DNA of 64,000 nucleotides from Piscicola geometra (taxonomy: Eukaryota; Annelida; Clitellata; Hirudinida; Piscicolidae). Positions 11,148 to 19,620 of the stretch are shown here, one piece after another. The position numbers and the translations under genes were made by a program. Each line of letters starts with the position of its first letter. Position 1 is the first letter of the stretch. The stretch covers positions 1,371,634 through 1,435,633 of the forward strand of contig OX030960.1 in the NCBI GenBank assembly GCA_943735955.1, in the 5' to 3' direction. The notes beneath the pieces are model-generated. The model ran no database searches, was not told the origin of the DNA, and was given only the letters and a program-made list of their open reading frames with translations.

Positions 11148-11325
11148 CTGTGTGTTTAAAGCTTTAAAATGGAAAAATATTTAAAGAAGCCTTATTAAGA
11201 AGTGATCAAACGAATTTGCAAAAAAAGCTACAGCATGGATGTGTTCGCTCTGCTAACTTCCATCCATTCATGCTTGGCTGATTGTTTAAGACCTCATACT
11301 TTACTTTTTAAGGCGCCAATACTTT

Positions 11326-11400
11326 ATTATCATCACCATCATCATCATCACCATCACTATCATCACCGTCTTCATCATCATCAGCAGCAGTAGCAACAGC
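11326..11400. repeat. (CAT)n/(CAG)n trinucleotide tract
   Basis: Runs of CAT, CAC and CAG triplets lie immediately downstream (on the minus strand) of the donor of receptor exon 4, at the start of the intron. Apparent His-rich or Cys-rich peptides here are translations of the repeat. Confidence 0.85.
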
Positions 11401-11402
11401 AC

Positions 11403-11656
11403 CTGTTACAGAGTGTTTGTTTGTAAAGAGAAGGGAAGAGATGGCATTGATCCCATACATTCATTATCAGCTGCTTGCATTGCTGGTTGCTGTTACAGCG
11501 TAAAAAGACGTCACTGCAGCTGATGTACTTGTTGTTTTTGTAAGAGTTGTTAATGTTGTTGTTGTTGTGTAAATTTTGCTTGTTGTTTTTCTTGTTGAAT
11601 TCATCTTCTTCAACTTCAAATGAAAGTTTATTATTTTTAAAGCAATAAACATCCAT
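11403..11656 (-). CDS. GFR-alpha/GAS1-like receptor, exon 4
   Basis: Donor AACAG/GTGCTG at 11402 is secure by phase: AG joins A of exon 5 to give C-N-R-E-P-C. The exon carries module 3 Cys1-Cys4: C-SDVFLR-C-NSNQQ-C-KQLIMNVWDQ-C, the exact 6/5/10 spacing, then Cys5 in KQTLC. Before the module is an Asn/Lys-rich spacer (NKKNNKQN, NNNNINN). The 5' boundary is not resolved: the frame is open to about 11701 and the best-looking acceptor (CTTTCATTTGAAG, near 11600) needs a phase-1 donor, which exon 3 does not give. An exon carrying the second half of module 2 is therefore probably missing between exons 3 and 4. Confidence 0.7.
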
Positions 11657-12060
11657 AAGAGTTGGTAAAAGAACTCTTACACCAATGTTGCTACTTTTTA
11701 TTCAATACAGCCGTTTGTACAACTAGTAGTACCACTTAAACTACCACAACAACTATCAATACAACTTTGCTTACCAATAATCCTAATTTTACTATTAGAC
11801 TGTATTGAAAAGCTTATTGTAGTAAGACCTTTAGAGAGAGTGGATGAGAGGAGACCAGCGTAGGTGAGGTTGGTAGGCAGGATGATGGATGGAGGGTAGG
11901 AGAGAAGATCTGCCAAAAAATAACTTTGGTTAAATTTTTTTCGATTCTTTAATGTTTTTAGTTTAAATGGCCGGAACCAGAAAACCCCAAATGGTGTGGC
12001 AAAAGATTTGTTTTGCAATGAAAATGTTGAGAGCAGAAAAAAAGAAATTATCATCATCAT

Positions 12061-12470
12061 GACCCTGTTTATATTACACAGATCTACACCAAACTTCTCA
12101 CGAGGGTGGGGCCTGTCTTACTCTCTCTTCACTTCGTACGCTTCTGACCTTCTGAACTATTGTGGCAATACTTTTGAGATCTTGTCGAAACACCTTTTCC
12201 CATTTATTTTTAAACCTTCAAAGCTTTCGTGTGGATGGTGCATCCATACTTTTATCTCGATGATCCCTCTTCAACTAGGTTCGACCTTCCAGTACCATCT
12301 CTTTCTTTTGGTCTGAAGCACAACAAAAATATCTTGGATTCCCAGCATTTGTTGTGGACAGGCAGAACTGGTGTCCTTCTTTGCTTTGATGCTGCTCATC
12401 CAACGAATCATAGCCCAATCGTTCGTCTAAGGCCGTTTCTGAATTCACAGCACAGGTCTAAGAATGAGTA
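12061..12470 (-). pseudogene. LINE reverse transcriptase, C-terminal fragment
   Basis: Minus-strand translation gives NDWAMIRWMSSIKAKKD, then MLGIQDIFVVLQTKRKRW, and after a frameshift a KINGKRCFDKISKVL-like tail. This is the typical end of an RT/endonuclease LINE protein (RMIRWMxG, LGIxDI, LRWxGHV, GRPRKRW). It is broken by stops and shifts. It lies in the intron upstream of receptor exon 4. Confidence 0.6.
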
Positions 12471-12510
12471 CAGCATTTCATTCCTGGCGCAAAAAGTGTA
12501 CAAGTAACAA

Positions 12511-12765
12511 GAGGCGCGGACTCAAAAGGGTTTGAATAGGCTTGAGCCCTCCCAATATTCAGTCCTTTGGGCCCACCATAATGTCGAGTGATTCCCCCCC
12601 CCCCCAATATTTTGTTGTAGAAATTGAATTTTTTGTTGTGGAAATATTTCAATAACTAATCTTCCTTTTTGAAAAAATGCTTTGATATAATTCACAAATA
12701 TTTGATATATTTTCCATACTAATTTCCATATTATAGGTCAAAAACCTGCAGTGGTTTTACTCCCT
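12511..12765 (+). mobile_element. Fragment of GGCGCCGACTC-ended repeat, copy 1
   Basis: It begins AGGCGCGGACTC, then GAGCCCTCCCAATATTCAG, GGGCCCACCAT and a poly-C run, and ends at ATAGGTCAAAAACCTGCAGTGG. The same order appears at 59512-59760. The last bases of the window (reverse complement TCATAGGCGCCGACTTG) look like an end of a related element. Coding is not recognisable. Confidence 0.6.
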
Positions 12766-12855
12766 ATACGGTACATGATACGGTTCACGACGTATTTTGT
12801 GAGTGGTGCCTCAGTTGCGTGTTTTAACACATTATAAATACGCAAATATATTTAT
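12766..12855 (+). repeat. SINE tail fragment
   Basis: GATACGGTTCACGACGTATT, then GTGGTGCCTCAGTTGCGTG and an ATTTATTTG tail, match the body and tail of the SINE inside the hAT copies at 26.1 kb and 62.1 kb (GCGGTGTTTCACGAC, GCGCTTCAGTTGCGTG). Confidence 0.6.
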
Positions 12856-13004
12856 TTGAAATTTATATACCATAAAAATTGTGAGGTATTTTTGCTAACT
12901 TTCTATCTTTGATTCAAGTTAACTTTTTATTGAGCGTATTTTATGAGCGTAAAGGTGAAACAGGGTACCCGTGGATACAGGGAGTGTAGTTGCAGGTTGA
13001 CTTG

Positions 13005-13155
13005 ATATAAAAAAGGTAGTTTAGGGTTTATTGAGTGCAAAGCGGGTGTTTGAAGACAGATTGGGTGCAATAAGGGTGATTAATTGAATGCAAGAAGGGG
13101 GGGTTGATTGGATGCAAGGTTTCGAGTTGATTGAGCGCAGGAAAAGTGGTGCATT
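13005..13155. repeat. Degenerate tandem repeat, ~25-30 bp unit
   Basis: Phrases of the form TTGATTGAGTGCAAGGNGGG recur five to six times with drift (GAGTGCAAAGCGGGTG, GGGTGCAATAAGGGTG, GAATGCAAGAAGGGG, GGATGCAAGG). No gene. The following bases to 13431 contain nothing I recognise. Confidence 0.55.
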
Positions 13156-14080
13156 CAATTATAATTTATTTAAAGATTAATCAAAACACTTTAAATAGAT
13201 TCGCAAGCGAAGCTGCGTGCACTATCTAGTAACATGACTGTATTATTATAGTTATGAGTATTTCTATTGTCCGCGATAATTACCACCACAGACATTCTAG
13301 TTTCTAAATTGTATGTCCAAACTAAAATCCAAAAAAAATATTTCTTCTTAAAGTGATAGTTTCTGAACATTTTTGGTGTCCGAATCATCTGGTATTCAAC
13401 GGTAATTAATTTCATTAAAAATTTTTATGTAGTGGAGACAGGGGCAAGAGGACGAGCCAGACAAGATGACGAATAATAAGAATAATAATTTTCGTTTTTT
13501 TATAGCGCCCAGGCACGCAACTGAAGCGCTCTTACTACGTCGTAATGCAATAAAGAAATAAAATTATTATAATATTAATGTCACAAAAAGAAAAGCAAAG
13601 AGTAGCATGGAGTGATAAGCTAAGTTAAAGTATGAGTTTTCAGTTTGGCTTTGAAAGTCGAAAATTGATTGATGTTGCGTAGTGCAGGTGAAAGGGCATT
13701 CCAAGTTGTTGGAGCTGACGAAATGCTCTTTTTAAGATGTTGTTTGTAGTGGATTCTTGGTTGAGGAGAAGAGATGAAGATGAACGCAGTTTTTTTTTAA
13801 TGATTTGTTGTTTATGTGTTTGCCGTGATATGAAGGTATTGAAGTTTGTAGAACTTTGAATGTAGTGATGGCTAATTTGAAGGATATTCGAAAATCTATA
13901 GGAGATGGAATGCTCTGTTCGCAAAGAGGAATTTATATTGTATTTATTAAAAAATGTCATTTAAAAGTTTTATTTATCGTCAAAATTATTTAGTTATCTA
14001 AAGAAATACACCAGTTTGTATTTTAATGTGAATTGTCATTTAATCAAATTGACTAAATTAAATTAAATTTAGCTTTTAGG

Positions 14081-14260
14081 TTAATTTTGCAAATGTATTT
14101 TTTTTGCTCTATGCTTTCTAATTTTCATTTCGACCTTTTCTGGTTCAACTTCTTCAAAAATTGCTTCACTTTTTATAGTTTTTTCTTGCACTTTACTAAT
14201 AGCTTCAATCATTTCCTGTTCCCCCCATTTTCCGATATCACTTTTACGTTTGTAGGAACT
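14081..14260 (-). pseudogene. Pipsqueak/pogo-like helix-turn-helix fragment
   Basis: Translation MSSYKRKSDIGKWGEQEMIE followed by AISKVQEKTIKSEA resembles the N-terminal psq-type HTH of pogo/Harbinger-class transposases (YKRKxxxGKWxEExMxxAI). Only this N-terminal piece is present, ahead of a short Glu/Lys-rich tail and a stop, so it is a fragment. The assignment is by motif only. Confidence 0.4.
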
Positions 14261-14754
14261 CATGGCAACGGTAAATAAATACATGTTATGGTAAATAGTA
14301 TGAATTATCATAGACTATGAGGTGCTATAAAGCTAACGAACACTAAGTGTTTTTAATCTTTAAAAAGTAAATAATTGGTTTATATAAATTTTCAATTGTT
14401 TTTATAAATTAAATACTCTCAATAGTCTAAATAAAATATGTACTCTATATAGTCTATGTAAAATATATATATAATCTATATAGACTTATCAACTTCTACA
14501 GTCTCATTTTAAAATTCATCTTAGACAATTATTCGTGGTCCATGTTAGGAAACTATGACCATGCACGTAATCATGGTCATAACAAGCCAATCACTCAATT
14601 TTTAATTTTACAACTTGCACACAATAAAACTGTATTGCAGCATCTAATTAATAATAAGAAATTCAAATTATTTACCTCCGGAACTTAAGAAAAAAAAATC
14701 AAAATGTTTTTCCCCAATATTTTAACAGTTCTTCTAGAAATCAGTGTGGCAAAA

Positions 14755-14810
14755 TTTGAATTTGAAGAAAGAGCGCTATAGAAATCTATTTGATTGATTG
14801 ATTGATACAA
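14755..14810 (+). repeat. 3' end of CR1/L2-like LINE (orphan tail)
   Basis: GAAGAAAGAGCGCTATAG, AAATCTATTTG and (ATTG)n match the LINE tail at 47.53-47.59 kb. It is a short truncated insertion within the 13.5-15.5 kb nest. Confidence 0.65.
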
Positions 14811-15894
14811 GTATACTACTTGAATGAGACAACTTTCTGAAACGGAACCAACATAAAAATGTGCATCTAAGATGGATGCATAGATAGGAAATTATTAAAA
14901 AATTAATTTTTAAAGCGCATAACTGTAGATAAAGCCCGTTCTATCTTTGGAACCGGTTAATTTTGAGCAACCTCCCCCTATTGCTTCAAGTGTTGTTGGA
15001 TTAGAGTTAGATATGGGGTCAATGATGTTTTTTCAATGAGTGTCTGTGAACCTTTCGTGTTGTGACTGTGATAGGAGATGATCAATGTTCTGGTGATTAT
15101 TTTCGATTTTGCTGCTGAAAAGTTGTTGAAGATGGAAGCCATGTTTGTATTGTTGGAGTTGTTGGATGGATCATTTTTTTCCTGTGTAATAGTTTATTTA
15201 GATTGTGTCATAGAGTACGTAGGTTATTGGATGAATCTATTTCCGTTTTGATTATTTCTATTCTTGATTTGATAATTGCTTCTCTTGTTGATGCTTTAGC
15301 TTCATCATATAGTTGTTTATTAAAAGATGAAGGATCTTTGAAATAAGTTTTCTCAGCTTTCCTTCTATGTCTTTTGGCTTTTATTGCTTCTAGTGAAATT
15401 TTGTGGCGATTTTGATATGATCGCCGTATGACTTTTGTTTGAAGTGGTAAATGCTTATCTAATAGCTTTATATATTCCGTTTTTCACTAGTTAAAAGCAT
15501 GGAACGAACACTACTGACTCTCGATAATTACGGATGTCTAGATTTCGTCTTATTTTCATGATATTAAAAATTATTTTATTTTATTTGATATATTCAAAAT
15601 TTAAAAACAATGGTATGATTTTTTTAACCATTTAAAATATTCGGAAGATTAAAATTTTAGATTTTTTTCAGGGTTGTCATCTTGCCCCGGTACTGGGTCA
15701 AGATGAAAATGTAGTAGGGTTGTAGAAAAATGAAAGTATTCCTTAGTTGAATTAATTTTAAAAATTAAATGTTGATATATTTATTACTAACAGTTCATGA
15801 AAAATGTTTGTTATCTTTAAAATAAAAAAAACAAAACGACATAAATCGTTAACCAGGTCATCTTGCCCCAATCTTCCCTAAGTAATTTTTTCAA

Positions 15895-15975
15895 TGCTGA
15901 ATAATTTCGTTTCCGTTTTTTCCGTTCCCGTTCCTTCCCATCTATTTTCGCTTTCCAACTTTTGCCACACTGATA
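15895..15975 (-). repeat. Fragment related to the TAGAGGTCG hAT terminal region
   Basis: Read on the minus strand: GGAACGGGAACGGAAAAAACGG, close to the subterminal sequence of the elements at 19251 and 37755. An inverted CAGTGTGGCAAAA pair (14739 and 15963) surrounds part of this area and may mark another hAT end. Weak. Confidence 0.35.
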
Positions 15976-15999
15976 TTTTTGCTAATTAAAGATATTTTA

Positions 16000-16672
16000 T
16001 GCAAACGCTTCTTGGGAATCAATAGTTTTGTCTAGCGCCTGTGTCTCTTCTATCATATTTTTGAGATTTCCTTCTTGCCTAGCTTGAACTTTTTGTGGAT
16101 TGTCAGCTTACAACTAGGGTTCGTAGTCCATTGTCATGCTTGGCAGTAAAAGCTTGGGTTTGTAGAAGTTGAAACTTTTGGGCAGCTGAAACTGATTTCT
16201 TCATCTGAGTTCTAGTTCCGCTAAATGCTACGAATCTTTTGGATATTTATATACAACTTCGTTGATACTGAAAATTGGAAGAAGTGGCTTTTGGGCAGCT
16301 GAAGCTGATGTCATCATTTGCGTCAACGATTTCACATAGTGGAAATAAACTGCTGATGATGTCAACAGGGTTCTGATGAAAATTGCTGTTGAGACATTTG
16401 GCAAACCAAATTTTCAATGAAAGTTAGGCAGCGCTTTGAAAACTGCATCCCCATGCCCTTTGGTGGTTTCACATTTCATCTCAACACTCGCTGGGTGTTG
16501 TCCATTTGCATTCTTTGTTGACTTTGTCAACAGTCATATTTTTGAAGGGTGTCTGATAAACTTTTACCACATCAAGTTTTCTGCTTATAAATGTAAAAAT
16601 CGATTTCAGATGCCGGAAGACACGTGCCCCCAATGCCTCCTTGAATCCAGGTCTGGGTGCGTTATTTAGTAA
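16000..16672 (-). pseudogene. Unassigned degenerate coding-like stretch
   Basis: Minus-strand translation is protein-like over some 200 codons with only a few stops: PGFKEALGARVFRHLKSIF, KLDVVKVYQTPFKNMTVDK, VDIISSLFPLCEIVDANDD, SKRFVAFSGTRTQMKKS. I do not recognise the family. It lies in the intron between receptor exons 3 and 4 and could be a transposon-derived or processed pseudogene. Confidence 0.3.
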
Positions 16673-17149
16673 TTTTCGATTTCTGGAAAACTAGAGTTAA
16701 ATTATTTATAAAGAAATAAAATCGCTAATAAATCCTGTATATATTTTTGAACGCTTATGTATATAAAACATTTATTTATTAGTTCACCTTCATTTTTATT
16801 GTTTAATTAAACGCGTGACAAGAAGCTAACGAAGGCTCGATAACATTTAAAGGCAATTACCTTCAGAAATGACGACCACATGCATTTCAGTTTTAATGAC
16901 ATATACGATACAATTCAAATAACCTTAATATAAAGAAATTTGAAACAGAATTTTAGAATTATTCTTTTTTTGTTTTTTTTAATCATTTTTTTCTCGATAA
17001 TAATAATATTATTTACATTTGTATGAATATTTTTGTTTTGATTATGATTTATATTTTAAAAATATTGAATTTTTAAAATTATAAATTGACTGAAAATTTA
17101 CGAAAGTGAAATTATAAACACATAACCTAGGCATGTATTGTTCGCCACC

Positions 17150-17330
17150 CTCCATTGAATTCTCTCACACTTCTCTCGCGTGTCCATATTGCGCATTGCG
17201 CATGTGCAGTTGAAGAGAGATGGGCGCGTGTTTTTGAGGCGCTTCATGACGTCATAACAAGTTTGTCTGCAGTGTGGGGGTCAATAAACTGACGAGAGAA
17301 TTTTCCGAGGCTTGAAGGAAGATAGTCTGT
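17150..17330. promoter_or_regulatory. Candidate regulatory region: NRF1-like site and CRE
   Basis: This patch is clearly less AT-rich than its surroundings and contains TTGCGCATTGCGCATGTGCA (an NRF1-like site, TGCGCATGTGCA at 17197-17208) and a perfect CRE palindrome TGACGTCA at 17247-17254. Clustering of these two motifs is typical of TATA-less animal promoters. It could serve an internal promoter of the receptor gene, the small plus-strand ORF at 17686, or an enhancer. Motif reading only. Confidence 0.4.
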
Positions 17331-17685
17331 ATAACATTGAACAAGACATCTCTTATGTAATTGATGCAAATTAAACTTGCTTTTGGAGATGCTTTGAAAT
17401 CATTTTTGGCAGATGGAACTATATTGATAGCTTATTGGAGCCTTATAGCGCGTGAAAAAGCTTAGAGAATAATTGGAAAACAGATTTAAAAAAACATGTA
17501 GAGAGGTAAGAGAAAGAGAAAGAAGCATATTAGAGTGTGATTGATGCTCGCAATAGAATTCGGTTTTTAAACTCAATAATGTATTTTAGAAATATCGAAA
17601 TGAAAGACTCAATAAATTCATTCAGTTATAAAATATTTCAATCATGATTTAATTTTAAATAATAGTCATTTTAATAATTATTATT

Positions 17686-17838
17686 GACGGCGATGGTCTA
17701 GCTCGGATCGATTCTTTCCATCGCCTAGCAGCTGCTAGATTGTGGAACCGCCTCGTAAAACTAAAAGCTACTAACACAAGAAGACGAATGTCTACTCATG
17801 TAAAAGGCTTCGTCGGAGCAAAGAGATATGGCGGATAA
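17686..17838 (+). CDS. Short plus-strand open frame, possible terminal exon (unassigned)
   Basis: From GAC at 17686 the plus strand reads DGDGLARIDSFHRLAAARLW, then NRLVKLKATNTRRRMSTHVK, then GFVGAKRYGG-stop: 50 residues of balanced composition in a region where chance frames are Lys/Asn/Phe-rich. The frame stays open about 9 codons upstream through AT-rich sequence (IIIID). I do not recognise it. It may be the last exon of a gene on the plus strand or a transposon scrap; it lies between the CRE/NRF1 patch and receptor exon 3. Confidence 0.3.
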   Translation, partial: DGDGLARIDSFHRLAAARLWNRLVKLKATNTRRRMSTHVKGFVGAKRYGG

Positions 17839-17890
17839 AAAATAATTGCCTGATTAAAGGTCCCAATATCCTCCCCACAAAAAGTCTCAC

Positions 17891-18215
17891 AGGTCGGTGC
17901 TGAGACATTCATGAGTGCGCTTGTTTTCTCTGCATGTTTCTCGGAAGAGCACCAGCCAGCGCTTGCACTCTCCATTCCACAAGCACCACTTCCTTTCTCC
18001 GATACACGAGGCAGGTACCTTTGCAGGTCTAGTGGAACGATCTAGTGAAGTTTCATGGTGGTTGTGATGTTGAGAGGGGTAGGAAAAAATTTGCTGATAC
18101 TTCAAAGTGTGATTGTGGTTACTGAAGTTGTGGGAGTAGTAAGAAGGGGTGTCGATTGGCTTTGAAAAGTTGAAGATGTTTTGGTTTGACATCCAGGGAA
18201 GCTTGGGGTAGTGCT
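17891..18215 (-). CDS. GFR-alpha/GAS1-like receptor, exon 3
   Basis: Carries module 2 Cys1-Cys5: C-IGERKW-C-LWNGE-C-KRWLVLFRET-C, again exactly 6/5/10, then RENKRTHEC. It leaves at phase 2 through donor GACCT/GTGAGA (intron from 17890). The start at 18215 uses CACCGTCAG as acceptor, phase-compatible with exon 2 (A+AG = Lys); 18278 (after AATTAAAG) is also in phase. The N-terminal two thirds is a linker rich in Tyr, Ser, His and Asn (HNFSNHNHT, SQHHNHHETS) with no obvious fold, followed by a basic RSTRPAK before Cys1. The matching second half of this module was not found downstream. Confidence 0.75.
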
Positions 18216-19620
18216 CTGACGGTGTCATAAAATTATCAATGAAATTCATCAAATAGTCAAACAATAAATTTGTTTTAACTTTAATTTCAAATTTGTTTAA
18301 TAATTTGTTTTATAGATTGATTTTAAAAAATGCAGAATGCCATGTTGCTCTCGCAAACTTCTAATCATTTTTTTCAAGTGTTTTTATAATGCAAATCAAG
18401 CTTTGAAATTTGCAGCGAGTTTAGAGTTTAAAAGATGTGTTGTTTCTAACAAAACAAACGCGTTAAAAAAAGTATGATAAAAAATTGCAATTTATTGTAA
18501 GTTTCAATTAAATGCTTTTAAAATATTCGGTTTATCTAATAAAACTTAAAATAAAAGTTGAAGGTTCTTTATTATTCATTTTCGACCACTAATGCTAAAA
18601 ATTCATGCGTGAAAAACCGCAGCCATTTATTGTCGATTTTAATTAAATGCCTCTAAACTATTTTTTATATAAATTCAAAGAAAAGTTAACAACGGAAATT
18701 TGAGTTTAAATGAACTTTTTGACACTTTCGACATTTTTTATGAAAAGGAGATGTTAATTGATCAACTGAAACGGTTTATGATACCAAAAGAACCAGAGCT
18801 GAAACAAAAAAATATAATTATTATATTTGAAGATGTCTACAAAATGCAATATAATCAACAAGGAGCACACAACAATATTTAGTGGACTGTAAAGGTCAGG
18901 CCGGGACTATTTATCCTTCCCGGTCTTATTCCAGTTCTGATTTCTTTGCTCGTAATTCACTTAATGATACTTAATTTTTGTTATCTAGCACATTTCGTTT
19001 TATATAAAATTAAAAATCATGAAAAATGTTATTTGCGATAATTTTTTTAGCGCGTAATAATTAATTTATATCATGTTTAATGCGTATATATCGCGTTAAC
19101 TCTGCAAGCGCTAGATTTTATATTATGAAGACAACCATACGTTTTAAAAATATTATTGATTTAATTTTACTTTTTTAATGCAAGTAATTTTTTCAATGAC
19201 AATAACTTTTGTTCACGTTTTTTGTTTGTTTCCGATTTGAATGTATATACTAGAGGTCGAACCGGTTACCCAATCTGATCGGGACTCCCGCGGGAACGGG
19301 AATAAAAATTAAAATTGGGACGGAAAGATTCGGGAACCGAGAATAGGTTTTCGGGTCGGGAACGGGAATCAACATTCAAATCAGGAACGGAAAAAACGGG
19401 AATAAAGTCAATTGCATTGAAAAAATTATTTAAATTACAGAACAATGGTTTTTTCCCTTGATATTTGAGGGAATAAACGTTTTGGAAACTAACATTTTGG
19501 AGTCACCGTACATAATGTAAAAAACAATGATGGAGAAGGGGACCTTCAAAACAGAGTTCTGGCAACAATTGCTTTTAATGTAAATCACTCATCCAGAAAT
19601 ATGCTTGAGGAAATTAATGA

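Larger units (their letters stand above)
13496..15470 (-). pseudogene. LINE relic inserted in the MITE (RT core missing)
   Basis: Upstream part (about 15480-14985, minus): LLDKHLPLQTKVIRRSYQNR, SLEAIKAKRHRRKAEKTYFK, the linker between endonuclease and RT. Downstream part (about 13790-13610): SSAPTTWNALSPALRNINQF, STFKAKLKTHTLT-stop, the classic LINE C terminus (WNxLP..., FKxxLK). The RT between them is absent and other sequence sits there. The 3' tail at 13496-13560 (GCGCTTCAGTTGCGTGCC, GGGCGCTATA, on the minus strand) is the same tail carried by the SINE in the 26.1 and 62.1 kb hAT copies. Confidence 0.65.
13432..15888. mobile_element. MITE-like element with GGGGCAAG ends, copy 2, split by a LINE
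   Basis: The left end TAGTGGAGACAGGGGCAAG (13432 on) and the right end TCTTGCCCCAATCTTCCCTA (to 15888) belong to the family of 4866-6046. Copy 1 continues from the left end directly into TTTTTCACTAGTTAAAAGC. Here that continuation is displaced to 15480, showing that about 2 kb (roughly 13480-15470) was inserted. Confidence 0.7.

Noticed and set aside
10751..11167. 138-residue hydrophobic plus-strand frame
   Set aside because: Antisense of the acidic receptor exon 5; Ile/Phe-rich only because GAA/GAT is read backwards.
11698..12060. 120-residue minus frame with Cys-rich end as the missing receptor exon
   Set aside because: Acceptor GGCAG and donor TTG/GTAAGC exist, but the phase does not fit exon 3 or exon 4 and the cysteines fall outside the candidate exon.
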